From: Streptococcus oralis
GTDB lineage: Bacteria > Bacillota > Bacilli > Lactobacillales > Streptococcaceae
Reading direction: 5' to 3'
NCBI RefSeq assembly: GCF_021497885.1
Contig: NZ_CP046523.1
Location: forward strand, 291,501 to 355,500
Length of the DNA stretch: 64,000 bases
The notes under the pieces were generated by a model. That model did not search any database. It was not told where the DNA came from and was given only the letters and a program-made list of their open reading frames with translations. The position numbers and the translations under genes are program-made. Below are positions 24,874 through 36,017 of this stretch, piece by piece (the stretch's first letter is position 1; every line of letters starts with the position of its first letter).

Positions 24874-26322
24874 ATGAGTAAAAAAAGACACAATCGTCAT
24901 AAAAAAGAGCATCAAGAATCCAAATTTGATTTTGACGAGGCGAAAGATCTGACAGTTGGTCAAGTCATCCGTAAAAATGAAGAAGTTGAAGCTGGAGTAT
25001 TGCCTGAGGACAATATCTTGGATAAATACATCAAACAGCACCGCGAGGAAATCGAAGCCGACAAGTTTGAAACACGTCAATTTAAAAAAGAAGAACTGCA
25101 GGAAGCTCAGACACAAGAAGAATTGACACAGGAAGTCTCAGAAATCACTGAAGAGTCGGCACCAATCATAGAGGAACCCGATACAGTTTCAGAAGAAACG
25201 GTGTCAGACTCAGTGGAAACTACAAGCTCGGATGTGATTTTGCCTCCTTTGGGAGAGGAAAATCAAGACTTGGAACCGCTTGTGTTGGAAAAGCAAGAGT
25301 CAGCAGAGGTTGCTGATGGGAAAGAAGAGGAAGGGACGGCTCTACTTTCACGTTCAGCTCAGGTAGAATCAGAAACAATTTCTAATTCTAAAAAGAAGCG
25401 CATGTTTGTTATCGGTTCAGCCTTGGCAGCAGCCCTTGTCTTGGCAGGTAGTTACTATATCTATCGACAAGTAAATCGCTCCAACCAAGCTATCCAGTCT
25501 TCTCAATCATCTTCTAGTAATCAGGAAACACAAGCGGCTCTACAAGAGTTTAATGCCCTCTACGATGCTTTTTATACGGATGCTAATAAAACAGCTTTGA
25601 AAAATAGTCAGTTTGACAAGTTGGACCGACTCAAGGCTCAACTAGATAAACTCGAAGGTAGCCGAGAGCACACTCTGGCCAAGTCTAAGTATGATAGTTT
25701 AGAAACTCAAATCAAGGCTGTGCAAGAAGTGAATAATCAGTTTGAAACTCCAGCAATTACCGACGGTGTCTTGGATACCAATGCAAAGGTCAAGGCAGAT
25801 GCTAAATTTACAGAAATTAAAACAGGAAATACAGAGCTAGATAAACTGTTAGATAAGGCCATTAGCCTTGGTAAGAGCCAGCAAACAAGCGCCTCTAGTT
25901 CAAGTTCAAGTAGCAGTAGTCAGGAAAGTTCAAGTACAACGACTGATAGCAGTACGAGCAGTTCGTCTGCTTCATCAAGTTCAGCGCCTGCCAGCAGACC
26001 AGAAAGTGGAGGTTTGTCTAGCGATGGTGTCAATCTTCAAAGAAGTGCTAGTCGTGTACCGTACAACCAATCCGCTGTAGACGATAGCAACAACCCTGCC
26101 TGGAATTTTGCCGATGGTGTTTTGGAACAAATCCTAGCAACTTCACGTGCTCGTGGCTATATCACTGGTAATCAATATATCCTAGAACGTGTCAATATCG
26201 TAAACGGAAATGGTTATTACAACCTCTATAAACCAGATGGAACCTATCTCTTCACCCTCAACTGTAAGACTGGATACTTTGTCGGTAATGGAGCTGGTCA
26301 CGCGGATGACTTGGACTACTAG
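24874..26322 (+). CDS. mapZ: Mid-cell-anchored division protein MapZ (LocZ)
   Basis: A 482-residue bitopic protein that marks the division site and positions FtsZ in streptococci. The cytoplasmic N-terminus begins [16 protein letters not shown] with the conserved [20 protein letters not shown] segment, then a long acidic region carrying likely phosphorylation sites. One membrane span lies at about 177-197 ([19 protein letters not shown]). Outside the cell are a helical domain (about 215-335), a Ser-rich linker (about 338-374) and a C-terminal domain ending [20 protein letters not shown], which in pneumococcus binds peptidoglycan. It is probably co-transcribed with the methyltransferase. Confidence 0.94.
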   Translation: MSKKRHNRHKKEHQESKFDFDEAKDLTVGQVIRKNEEVEAGVLPEDNILDKYIKQHREEIEADKFETRQFKKEELQEAQTQEELTQEVSEITEESAPIIEEPDTVSEETVSDSVETTSSDVILPPLGEENQDLEPLVLEKQESAEVADGKEEEGTALLSRSAQVESETISNSKKKRMFVIGSALAAALVLAGSYYIYRQVNRSNQAIQSSQSSSSNQETQAALQEFNALYDAFYTDANKTALKNSQFDKLDRLKAQLDKLEGSREHTLAKSKYDSLETQIKAVQEVNNQFETPAITDGVLDTNAKVKADAKFTEIKTGNTELDKLLDKAISLGKSQQTSASSSSSSSSSQESSSTTTDSSTSSSSASSSSAPASRPESGGLSSDGVNLQRSASRVPYNQSAVDDSNNPAWNFADGVLEQILATSRARGYITGNQYILERVNIVNGNGYYNLYKPDGTYLFTLNCKTGYFVGNGAGHADDLDY

Positions 26323-26360
26323 GAGTCCGTTACAAAATTCTTTCCTTTCATAGGTAAAAA

Positions 26361-26369
26361 TGATAAAAT
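26361..26369 (+). promoter_or_regulatory. Extended -10 promoter of gnd
   Basis: TGATAAAAT (TG-A-TAAAAT) lies 28 bases before the gnd start, in the 75-base gap after mapZ. A weak TTTCCT sits 17 bases upstream as -35. Confidence 0.5.
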
Positions 26370-26397
26370 AAAACATATTAAACAAGAGGAGTGTCAC

Positions 26398-27822
26398 ATG
26401 ACAAAAGCTAACTTTGGTGTCGTAGGTATGGCCGTAATGGGTCGTAACCTTGCCCTAAATATCGAATCTCGTGGTTATACAGTTGCCATTTACAACCGTA
26501 GTAAAGAAAAAACAGAAGACGTAATTGCCTGCCATCCTGAAAAGAACTTTGTGCCAAGCTATGACGTTGAAAGCTTTGTAAACTCAATCGAAAAACCTCG
26601 TCGTATCATGCTGATGGTTCAAGCTGGACCTGGTACAGATGCAACTATCCAAGCTCTTCTTCCACACCTTGATAAGGGTGATATCTTGATCGATGGAGGA
26701 AACACTTTCTACAAAGATACCATCCGTCGTAATGAAGAATTGGCAAACTCAGGCATCAACTTCATCGGTACTGGAGTTTCTGGTGGTGAAAAAGGTGCCC
26801 TTGAAGGTCCTTCTATCATGCCTGGTGGACAAAAAGAAGCTTACGAATTGGTTGCTGATGTCCTTGAAGAAATTTCAGCTAAAGCACCAGAAGATGGTAA
26901 ACCATGTGTGACTTACATCGGTCCTGATGGAGCTGGTCACTATGTGAAAATGGTCCACAATGGTATTGAGTATGGTGATATGCAATTAATCGCAGAAAGC
27001 TATGACCTCATGCAACACTTGCTCGGTCTTTCTGCAGAAGACATGGCTGAAATCTTTACTGAGTGGAACAAGGGTGAATTGGACAGCTACTTGATCGAAA
27101 TCACAGCTGATATCTTGAGCCGTAAAGACGATGAAGGCCAAGATGGACCAATCGTAGACTACATCCTTGATGCTGCAGGTAACAAGGGAACTGGTAAATG
27201 GACTAGCCAATCATCACTTGATCTTGGTGTACCATTGTCACTCATTACTGAGTCAGTATTTGCCCGCTATATCTCAACTTACAAAGAAGAGCGTGTACAT
27301 GCTAGCAAGGTGCTTCCAAAACCAGCTGCTTTCAAGTTTGAAGGTGACAAGGCTGAGTTGATTGAAAAAATCCGTCAAGCGCTTTACTTCTCAAAAATCA
27401 TTTCATACGCACAAGGTTTTGCTCAATTGCGTGTGGCTTCTAAAGAAAACAACTGGAACTTGCCATTTGCGGACATCGCATCTATCTGGCGTGATGGATG
27501 TATCATCCGTTCTCGTTTCTTGCAAAAGATTACAGATGCCTACAACCGTGATGCAGATCTTGCTAACCTTCTCTTGGATGAGTACTTCTTGGATGTTACT
27601 GCTAAATACCAACAAGCAGTGCGTGATATCGTAGCTCTTGCGGTTCAAGCTGGTGTACCAGTACCAACCTTCTCAGCAGCCATTACTTACTTTGATAGCT
27701 ATCGTTCAGCGGACCTTCCAGCTAACTTGATCCAAGCACAACGTGACTACTTTGGTGCCCACACTTACCAACGTAAAGATAAAGAAGGAACATTCCACTA
27801 CTCTTGGTATGACGAAAAATAA
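26398..27822 (+). CDS. gnd: 6-phosphogluconate dehydrogenase (decarboxylating)
   Basis: A 474-residue enzyme of the oxidative pentose phosphate pathway that converts 6-phosphogluconate to ribulose 5-phosphate, CO2 and NADPH. The N-terminal nucleotide-binding motif is [14 protein letters not shown]. The substrate-binding signature [20 protein letters not shown] is followed by [14 protein letters not shown], with the catalytic Lys in KMVHN. The C-terminal helical domain ends [11 protein letters not shown]. Length and motifs are typical. It is followed by ritR after 11 bases, as in pneumococcus, so the pair is probably co-transcribed. Confidence 0.97.
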   Translation: MTKANFGVVGMAVMGRNLALNIESRGYTVAIYNRSKEKTEDVIACHPEKNFVPSYDVESFVNSIEKPRRIMLMVQAGPGTDATIQALLPHLDKGDILIDGGNTFYKDTIRRNEELANSGINFIGTGVSGGEKGALEGPSIMPGGQKEAYELVADVLEEISAKAPEDGKPCVTYIGPDGAGHYVKMVHNGIEYGDMQLIAESYDLMQHLLGLSAEDMAEIFTEWNKGELDSYLIEITADILSRKDDEGQDGPIVDYILDAAGNKGTGKWTSQSSLDLGVPLSLITESVFARYISTYKEERVHASKVLPKPAAFKFEGDKAELIEKIRQALYFSKIISYAQGFAQLRVASKENNWNLPFADIASIWRDGCIIRSRFLQKITDAYNRDADLANLLLDEYFLDVTAKYQQAVRDIVALAVQAGVPVPTFSAAITYFDSYRSADLPANLIQAQRDYFGAHTYQRKDKEGTFHYSWYDEK

Positions 27823-27833
27823 GTAGGTCTGCC

Positions 27834-28523
27834 ATGGGGAAACGGATTTTATTACTTGAGAAAGAACGAAATCTCGCTCATTTTCTCAGTCTGGAACTCC
27901 AAAAAGAGCAATACCGTGTTGATCTGGTCGAGGAGGGGGAAAAAGCCCTCTCCATGGCTCTCCAGATAGATTATGACTTGATTTTACTGAATGCTCGTCT
28001 GGGGGATATGACGGCCCAGGATTTTGCAGAGAGGCTGAGTCGAACCAAACCAGCCTCAGTGATCATGGTCTTGGACCATCGCGAAGAATTGCGAGACCAG
28101 ATTGAGACAATCCAGCGCTTCGCCGTTTCTTACATCTATAAGCCAGTGATTATTGATCAGCTGGTGGCTCGTATTTCAGCGATTTTCCGAGGTCGGGACT
28201 TTATCGACCAACACTGTAGTCAGATGAAGGTCCCAACGTCTTACCGCAATTTGCGTATGGATGTAGAACATCATACCGTTTATCGTGGCGAGGAGATGAT
28301 TGCTCTGACGCGCCGTGAGTATGACCTTTTGGCCACTCTCATGGGAAGCAAGAAGGTCTTGACTCGTGAGCAGTTATTGGAAAGTGTTTGGAAGTACGAA
28401 AGTGCGACAGAAACTAATATCGTGGATGTTTATATTCGTTATCTACGTAGCAAGCTTGATGTAAAAGGTCAAAAAAGCTACATTAAAACAGTGCGTGGTG
28501 TTGGTTACACCATGCAAGAATAG
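27834..28523 (+). CDS. ritR: Orphan response regulator RitR
   Basis: A 229-residue OmpR-family regulator with no histidine kinase gene nearby. The receiver domain (1-115) has Asn53 (LILLNARLGDM) where phosphorylatable Asp is expected, so it cannot be activated by aspartyl phosphate. A linker helix contains Cys128 (DQHCSQ), which in pneumococcal RitR is the redox switch that drives dimerisation. A winged-helix DNA-binding domain follows (about 138-229; TRREYDLLATLM, SKLDVKGQKSYIKTVRGVGY). Pneumococcal RitR represses piu iron uptake and links iron and oxidative stress. The acidic-pocket and redox features match, so the same role is inferred. It is probably transcribed with gnd. Confidence 0.93.
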   Translation: MGKRILLLEKERNLAHFLSLELQKEQYRVDLVEEGEKALSMALQIDYDLILLNARLGDMTAQDFAERLSRTKPASVIMVLDHREELRDQIETIQRFAVSYIYKPVIIDQLVARISAIFRGRDFIDQHCSQMKVPTSYRNLRMDVEHHTVYRGEEMIALTRREYDLLATLMGSKKVLTREQLLESVWKYESATETNIVDVYIRYLRSKLDVKGQKSYIKTVRGVGYTMQE

Positions 28524-28556
28524 AAAAGCAGTTGCAGTTGTGTAACTGCTTTTTTT
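28524..28556 (+). terminator. Terminator after ritR
   Basis: AAAAGCAGTT (28524-28533) pairs with AACTGCTTTT (28544-28553) and runs into further T, directly after the ritR stop. Confidence 0.85.
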
Positions 28557-28572
28557 GAGGAATTCCTATATA

Positions 28573-28601
28573 TTGACATACGGTAAAGTCTTTGCTACAA
28601 T
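28573..28601 (+). promoter_or_regulatory. Promoter of the choline-binding protein gene
   Basis: TTGACA (28573-28578), 17-bp spacer, TACAAT (28596-28601), 21 bases before the ATG. Confidence 0.82.
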
Positions 28602-28622
28602 CAGTTGCGGAGGAAAGAACTA

Positions 28623-29603
28623 ATGAAAAAATTTAAAATAATGATGCAAGTTGGACTCGCAGTCTTTTTCTTTGCTTTGCTAGCGACAAGTACAGTATTG
28701 GCGGATACCACAGGTGGACAGTTTGTTGATAAGGGCAATAGAAAATACTATATAAAAGATGACCATAAAGCGATCTATTGGCATAAAATAGATGGTAAAA
28801 TCTACTATTTTGATGATGATGGAGAAATGGTAGTCGGCTGGCAATACTTAGAAATTCCTGGGACGGGTTATCGTGACGATTTATTTGATAATCGTCCAGT
28901 TTTCGAAATTGGCCTTCAATATAAATGGTACTACTTTAACCAAGATGGGGTACTTCAAGAATTTGTTGGCTGGCAACAATTAGAGGTTAAGGATTCATTA
29001 ACTGTTGGTAAAAAACATGGTGAAGGCTTTGAAGGCCCAGAAGTTCTTAAATTAGCAAATTATTACTTTAATGAAGATCATTCTTTAAAAACAGGTTGGC
29101 TCTACGATCAATCTAACTGGTACTATCTAGCAAAAACAGGTCATTTAGGGAAAGACTACCTTGATGGTGAAAGACGTGCGGGTTGGATAAACGATGATTC
29201 GACTTGGTACTACCTAGATCCAACAACTGGTATTATGCAAACTGGTTGGCAATATCTAGGTAATAAGTGGTACTACCTCCGCTCATCGGGAGCTATGGCA
29301 ACTAGTTGGATTAAAGATGGTTCAACTTGGTATTACCTAGACCAATCAAATGGTGATATGAAAACTGGCTGGGCTTATGTCGGTAACAAGTGGTACTACT
29401 TCCGTTCATCAGGAGCTATGGCAACCGGTTGGTATCAAGATGGTTCAACTTGGTACTACCTAAATGCAGGTAATGGAGATATGAAGACTGGTTGGTTCCA
29501 GGTTAATGGCAAATGGTACTACGCTTATAGCTCCGGTGCTTTAGCAGTGAATACGACCGTAGAAGGCTATTCGCTCAACTATAATGGCGAATGGATCCAA
29601 TAA
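28623..29603 (+). CDS. Choline-binding surface protein (CbpC/CbpF/CbpJ type)
   Basis: A 326-residue secreted protein. The start is ATG 28623 with GGAGGA upstream, not the TTG at 28605. A signal peptide ends near VLADTTGG. The rest is built of Trp/Tyr-rich cell-wall-binding repeats of about 20 residues (GWQYLGNKWYYL, GSTWYYLDQSNGDMKTGW). The C-terminal ones are regular and should bind choline on teichoic acids. The N-terminal ones (YYIKDDHKAIYWHKIDGK, GLQYKWYYFNQDG) are degenerate and form the functional module of this subfamily. There is no catalytic domain, so it may be an adhesin or a modulator of wall hydrolases. It lies in the slot between ritR and the mevalonate genes where pneumococcus carries several such genes; only one is present here. 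Confidence 0.88.
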   Translation: MKKFKIMMQVGLAVFFFALLATSTVLADTTGGQFVDKGNRKYYIKDDHKAIYWHKIDGKIYYFDDDGEMVVGWQYLEIPGTGYRDDLFDNRPVFEIGLQYKWYYFNQDGVLQEFVGWQQLEVKDSLTVGKKHGEGFEGPEVLKLANYYFNEDHSLKTGWLYDQSNWYYLAKTGHLGKDYLDGERRAGWINDDSTWYYLDPTTGIMQTGWQYLGNKWYYLRSSGAMATSWIKDGSTWYYLDQSNGDMKTGWAYVGNKWYYFRSSGAMATGWYQDGSTWYYLNAGNGDMKTGWFQVNGKWYYAYSSGALAVNTTVEGYSLNYNGEWIQ

Positions 29604-29611
29604 TGAAAGAG

Positions 29612-29641
29612 GCGATTGTGAAGGAAACAATCGCTTTTTTT
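29612..29641 (+). terminator. Terminator after the choline-binding protein gene
   Basis: GCGATTGT (29612-29619), 7-base loop, ACAATCGC (29627-29634), then seven T. Confidence 0.9.
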
Positions 29642-29720
29642 GTGAAAATATAATAAAATAGATAGGAGAAAATACTACTGTATGAAATGAGACGGTCTTT
29701 CCGTCTGGTTAAAGGAAAAC

Positions 29721-30599
29721 ATGACAAAAAAAGTTGGTGTCGGTCAGGCACATAGTAAGATTATTTTAATAGGAGAGCATGCGGTAGTCTACGGCTATCC
29801 AGCTATTTCTCTGCCTCTCATAGAGGTGGAGGTGACCTGCAAGGTGGTCCCTGCTGAAAGCCCGTGGCGTCTTTATGAGGAGGATACCTTGTCCATGGCA
29901 GTGTATGCCTCGCTGGAGTATTTGGATATCAAAGAAGCTTGCATTCGATGTGTGATTGACTCGGCTATCCCTGAAAAACGGGGGATGGGTTCGTCAGCTG
30001 CTATCAGCATAGCAGCCATTCGAGCTGTTTTTGACTACTATCAAGCCGACCTGCCTCATCATGTACTAGAAATCTTGGTCAATCGGGCTGAGATGATTGC
30101 CCATATGAATCCAAGCGGGTTGGATGCCAAGACCTGTCTCAGTGATCAACCCATTCGCTTTATCAAGAACCTTGGTTTTACAGAACTTGAGATGAACCTA
30201 TCTGCCTATTTGGTGATTGCTGATACGGGAGTTTATGGTCATACTCGTGAAGCCATCCAAGTGGTTCAGAGCAAGGGGAAGGATGCTCTGCCGTTTTTGC
30301 ATGCCTTGGGAGAATTGACCCAGCAAGCAGAAGATGCGATTAGACGAAAAGATGCTGAAGGACTGGGACAAATCCTCAGTCAAGCGCATTTACATTTAAA
30401 AGAAATTGGTGTCAGCAGTCCTGAGGCAGACTCCCTCGTTGAAGCGGCTCTTATCCATGGTGCTCTAGGTGCCAAGATGAGTGGTGGTGGGTTAGGAGGC
30501 TGTATTATCGCCTTGGTAGCCAATCTGGACCAAGCGCAAGAACTAGCAAAACGATTAGAAGAGAAAGGAGCTGTTCAGACATGGATCGAAAGCCTGTAA
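29721..30599 (+). CDS. mvaK1: Mevalonate kinase
   Basis: A 292-residue GHMP-family kinase that phosphorylates mevalonate, the first step of the operon's route to isopentenyl diphosphate. The N-terminus GVGQAHSKIILIGEHAVVYG is characteristic. The ATP-binding GHMP motif is PEKRGMGSSAAISIAA, the late motif KMSGGGLGGCIIAL. The gene heads a four-gene operon with overlapping reading frames. A TATAAT at 29649-29654 is the likely -10, immediately after the preceding terminator. The 66-base leader contains a small hairpin (GACGG/CCGTC, about 29691-29706) before AAAGGAAAAC. Confidence 0.96.
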   Translation: MTKKVGVGQAHSKIILIGEHAVVYGYPAISLPLIEVEVTCKVVPAESPWRLYEEDTLSMAVYASLEYLDIKEACIRCVIDSAIPEKRGMGSSAAISIAAIRAVFDYYQADLPHHVLEILVNRAEMIAHMNPSGLDAKTCLSDQPIRFIKNLGFTELEMNLSAYLVIADTGVYGHTREAIQVVQSKGKDALPFLHALGELTQQAEDAIRRKDAEGLGQILSQAHLHLKEIGVSSPEADSLVEAALIHGALGAKMSGGGLGGCIIALVANLDQAQELAKRLEEKGAVQTWIESL

Positions 30600-31520
30600 C
30601 AGTACGTTCCTACGCAAATATTGCCATTATCAAATATTGGGGAAAGAAAAAAGAAAAAGAGATGGTTCCTGCTACTAGCAGCATCTCTCTGACTTTGGAA
30701 AACATGTACACAGAGACGACCTTGTCGCCTCTACCAGCCCATGCGACTGCTGATGCCTTTTATATCAATGGTCAGCTCCAAAATGAGGCTGAGCATGCTA
30801 AGATGAGCAAAATCATTGACCGTTACCGTCCAGAAGGTGAGGGCTTTGTCCGTATCGATACTCAAAACAATATGCCGACTGCGGCTGGTTTATCCTCCAG
30901 TTCCAGTGGTTTGTCCGCCTTGGTCAAGGCCTGCAATGCTTATTTCCAGCTTGGTTTGAATCGGAGTCAGTTGGCTCAGGAGGCTAAGTTTGCCTCAGGC
31001 TCTTCTTCTCGCAGTTTTTATGGACCACTAGGTGCTTGGGATAAGGATAGTGGGGAAATTTACCCTGTGGAGACAGACCTGAAACTAGCTATGATTATGT
31101 TGGTGCTGGAGGACAAGAAAAAACCAATCTCTAGCCGTGATGGGATGAAACTCTGTGTGGAAACCTCGACGACCTTTGATGACTGGGTACGCCAGTCTGA
31201 GAAGGATTATCAGGACATGTTGCTCTATCTCAAGGAAAATGACTTTGCCAAGGTTGGGGAATTAACGGAGAGAAATGCCCTAGCCATGCACGCTACGACC
31301 AAAACAGCATCACCAGCCTTTTCTTATCTGACGGATGCTTCCTATGAAGCGATGGACTTTGTTCGCCAGCTTCGTAAGCAAGGGGAAGCCTGCTACTTTA
31401 CCATGGATGCCGGTCCCAATGTCAAGGTCCTCTGTCAAGAGGAAGACTTGGAGCATTTGTCAGAAATTTTCGGTCAACGTTACCGCTTGATTGTGTCAAA
31501 AACAAAGGATTTGAGCCAAG

Positions 31521-31534
<14 letters not shown>
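30581..31534 (+). CDS. mvaD: Diphosphomevalonate decarboxylase
   Basis: A 317-residue GHMP-superfamily enzyme that converts mevalonate diphosphate to isopentenyl diphosphate, phosphate and CO2 with ATP. Signature segments are SYANIAIIKYWGKK at the N-terminus, TAAGLSSSSSGLSALVKA (phosphate loop), ASGSSSRSFYGPLGAW and YFTMDAGPNVKVLC. The start codon lies 19 bases inside mvaK1, with GAGAAAGGAG upstream in that gene, so translation is coupled. Length is usual for the family. Confidence 0.97.
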
Positions 31535-33513
<1,979 letters not shown>

Positions 33514-33515
33514 AG

Positions 33516-33547
33516 AGGTCGGGACAAGAATCCCGCCCTTTTTTTGT
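33516..33547 (+). terminator. Terminator of the mevalonate operon
   Basis: GG(T)CGGGA - CAAGAA - TCCCGCC followed by seven T, directly after the fni stop. Confidence 0.85.
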
Positions 33548-33549
33548 AT

Positions 33550-33617
33550 CTCTTTGTCAATTGTAGTGAGTTGATGAAACCTAGCTTGTAGGAGCGATTT
33601 CTGTTCTATCTCCTTTT
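33550..33617 (+). repeat. Dispersed intergenic repeat, copy C
   Basis: Aligns with 1849-1918: both share CTCTTTGTCA, TAGTGrGTTGATG and a 3' GGAG...TCTCCTTTTT. Here the terminal stem is degenerate and its terminator function doubtful. Confidence 0.55.
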
Positions 33618-33651
33618 TCCATCCTCAGACCGAGGTGACTTTTTTGAATTG

Positions 33652-33660
33652 TGATAAAAT
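33652..33660 (+). promoter_or_regulatory. Probable extended -10 of liaFSR
   Basis: TGATAAAAT (TG-A-TAAAAT) lies 20 bases before the liaF start. No -35 is convincing, which would fit activator dependence, but I could not identify a LiaR box with confidence. Confidence 0.45.
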
Positions 33661-33680
33661 AGAAGGGAGAAGGTGCGTCT

Positions 33681-34379
33681 ATGAAAAAATTTCAAATCTT
33701 TTTATTTATTGAAGCCTGTCTATTGACGGGAGCTCTGATTTTGATGGTATCAGAGCATTTTTCGCGTTTTCTGCTGATTCTATTCCTCTTTCTTCTCCTG
33801 ATACGCTATTATGCAGGCAAAGAGGGCAACAACTTTCTCCTCCTTGTGGCTACCATTCTTTTCTTTTTCATCGTCATGCTCAATCCCTTTGTGATTTTAG
33901 CTATCTTTGTAGCGGTGATCTACAGTCTCTTTCTTCTCTATCCCATGATGAATCAAGAAAAAGAGGAGACCGACTTGGTCTTTGAAGAGGTGGTGACGGT
34001 TAAAAATGAAAAGAATCGCTGGTTTGGCAATCTCCATCATTTCTCTAGTCACCAGACCTGCCAGTTTGACGATATCAACCTCTTTCGCCTCATGGGCAAG
34101 GACACCATTCATTTAGAAAGAGTTATCCTAACCAATCATGACAATGTCATTATCCTTAGAAAGATGGTCGGAACGACTAGGATTATCGTACCTGTAGATG
34201 TGGAAATCAGCCTCAGTGTTAACTGTCTTTATGGAGATCTTACCTTCCTTCATCAACCTAAGAGATCCCTCCGCAATGAACACTATCATCAGGAAACCAG
34301 AGACTACCTCAAGAGTAACAAGAGTGTCAAGATTTTCCTAACTACTATGGTTGGCGATGTGGAGGTGGTCAGAGGATGA
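33681..34379 (+). CDS. liaF: Membrane regulator LiaF
   Basis: A 232-residue protein with several hydrophobic segments in the first 95 residues and a soluble C-terminal domain (HHFSSHQTCQFDDINLFRLMGKDTIHL, GTTRIIVPVDVEISLSVNC written in parts) typical of LiaF/YvqF. LiaF holds the kinase LiaS inactive until envelope stress, for example from lipid II-binding agents. Its stop overlaps the liaS start by 4 bases, giving the standard liaFSR order. RBS GGGAGAAGG precedes the ATG. Confidence 0.92.
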   Translation: MKKFQIFLFIEACLLTGALILMVSEHFSRFLLILFLFLLLIRYYAGKEGNNFLLLVATILFFFIVMLNPFVILAIFVAVIYSLFLLYPMMNQEKEETDLVFEEVVTVKNEKNRWFGNLHHFSSHQTCQFDDINLFRLMGKDTIHLERVILTNHDNVIILRKMVGTTRIIVPVDVEISLSVNCLYGDLTFLHQPKRSLRNEHYHQETRDYLKSNKSVKIFLTTMVGDVEVVRG

Positions 34380-35371
34380 AAAAGCAATCGTATCTGTTAA
34401 TTGGGCTGACTTCTTTCCTCTTTATCCTCTTTTTGACCAATAGTCTACTTGATATTTTTGAACTAGACTGGTCCTATTTACTACAAGATATTGAGAAAAC
34501 AGAGAAGTTAATCTTCTTAATCTTGGTCTTTAGCCTTTCCATGACCTTCTTTTTTGTCCTCTTTTGGCGCGTGATAGAAGAAATCTCTCGCAGAAAAATG
34601 CAGGTTAATCTCAAGCGACTGCTAGCAGGAAAAGAGGTATTTTCCTTTGCAGATCCAGACTTGGATGCCAGTTTCAAGTCCTTGTCTGGCAAGCTTAATC
34701 TCTTGACTGAGGCTGTTCAAAAGGCTGAAAATCAAAGTCTGGTCAAGGAAGAAGCAATCATCGAGAAAGAGCGGAAGCGGATAGCACGTGACTTACATGA
34801 TACGGTTAGTCAGGAGTTGCTTGCAGCCCATATGATTTTATCAGGTGTCAGTCAGCAGGCTTTGAAGCTGGATAGAGAAAAGATGCAGACCCAGTTGCAA
34901 AGTGTCGCAGCCATCCTTGAAACAGCCCAGAAAGATTTGCGGGTCTTGCTCCTACATTTGCGACCTGTTGAGTTGGAAGAGAAGAGTTTAATTGAGGGGA
35001 TTCAAATCCTCTTAAAAGAGCTTGAGGACAAGAGTGATCTCAAGGTTAGTCTCAAGCAGAATGTGTCTAAATTGCCCAAGAAGATTGAAGAACATATCTT
35101 CCGTATTTTACAGGAGTTAATCAGCAATACCCTCCGCCATGCTCAGGCATCTTGTTTGGATGTTTATCTCTATCAAACAGATGTTGAATTGCAGCTGAAG
35201 GTAGTGGACAATGGGATTGGTTTCCAGTTAGGGGGGTTAGATGACTTGAGTTATGGACTGCGAAATATCAAGGAGCGGGTTGAAGATATGGCAGGAACGG
35301 TTCAACTTTTGACAGCTCCAAAGCAAGGATTGGCAGTTGATATCCGTATTCCCCTGCTAGACAAGGAATGA
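34376..35371 (+). CDS. liaS: Envelope-stress sensor histidine kinase LiaS
   Basis: A 331-residue NarL-type (HisKA_3) kinase. Two membrane spans near the N-terminus (about 6-24 and 44-66) with a very short external loop mark it as an intramembrane-sensing kinase. The phosphoacceptor is His141 in RKRIARDLHDTVSQELL. The ATPase domain has EELISNTLRHAQA (N box), DNGIGF and GLRNIKERVEDM. It phosphorylates LiaR when LiaF releases it. It is equivalent to pneumococcal HK03 and staphylococcal VraS. Confidence 0.95.
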   Translation: MKKQSYLLIGLTSFLFILFLTNSLLDIFELDWSYLLQDIEKTEKLIFLILVFSLSMTFFFVLFWRVIEEISRRKMQVNLKRLLAGKEVFSFADPDLDASFKSLSGKLNLLTEAVQKAENQSLVKEEAIIEKERKRIARDLHDTVSQELLAAHMILSGVSQQALKLDREKMQTQLQSVAAILETAQKDLRVLLLHLRPVELEEKSLIEGIQILLKELEDKSDLKVSLKQNVSKLPKKIEEHIFRILQELISNTLRHAQASCLDVYLYQTDVELQLKVVDNGIGFQLGGLDDLSYGLRNIKERVEDMAGTVQLLTAPKQGLAVDIRIPLLDKE

Positions 35372-35384
35372 TAAAGGAGTAGAG

Positions 35385-36017
35385 ATGAAAATTTTACTGG
35401 TAGATGACCATGAAATGGTTCGATTGGGCTTGAAAAGCTATTTTGACCTCCAAGACGATGTAGAAGTTGTGGGCGAGGCTACCAATGGGGCTCAAGGTAT
35501 TGACTTGGCCTTGGAATTGCGTCCAGATGTCATTGTCATGGATATTGTTATGCCTGAGATGAATGGAATTGATGCTACCTTGGCCATCCTCAAAGAATGG
35601 CCTGAAGCCAAGATTTTGATTGTGACCTCTTACTTGGACAATGAAAAAATCATGCCAGTCTTGAATGCTGGTGCAAAAGGCTATATGCTTAAGACTTCAA
35701 GTGCAGATGAATTGCTCCATGCTGTCCGTAAGGTGGCTGCTGGCGAGCTGGCCATTGAACAAGAGGTCAGCAAGAAGGTTGAATACCACCGTAATCATAT
35801 GGAGCTTCATGAGGAGCTGACTGCGCGTGAGCGAGACGTACTTCAACTGATCGCTAAGGGCTACGAAAATCAACGCATTGCAGATGAACTCTTTATCTCT
35901 CTCAAGACGGTCAAGACCCATGTGTCCAATATCCTTGCCAAGCTTGAGGTCAGTGATCGCACTCAAGCTGCGGTCTATGCCTTTCAGCACCACTTGGTCA
36001 GGCAGGAGGATTTTTAG
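35385..36017 (+). CDS. liaR: Envelope-stress response regulator LiaR
   Basis: A 210-residue NarL-family regulator. The receiver domain has acidic residues DDHE near the N-terminus, phospho-acceptor Asp53 (VIVMDIVMPEMNG), Thr and Lys of the switch (LIVTSY, KGYMLK). The C-terminal LuxR-type helix-turn-helix is LTARERDVLQLIAKGYENQR...KTVKTHVSNILAKL. It activates cell-envelope stress genes. The stop is directly followed by the ATG of the alkylation-repair reading frame, which therefore belongs to the same transcript. Confidence 0.96.
   Translation: MKILLVDDHEMVRLGLKSYFDLQDDVEVVGEATNGAQGIDLALELRPDVIVMDIVMPEMNGIDATLAILKEWPEAKILIVTSYLDNEKIMPVLNAGAKGYMLKTSSADELLHAVRKVAAGELAIEQEVSKKVEYHRNHMELHEELTARERDVLQLIAKGYENQRIADELFISLKTVKTHVSNILAKLEVSDRTQAAVYAFQHHLVRQEDF

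Noticed and set aside
33600-33650. Possible LiaR binding palindrome (CCTC-AGACC-GAGG)
   Set aside because: The arms are only four bases and do not match a LiaR box that I can state with confidence.
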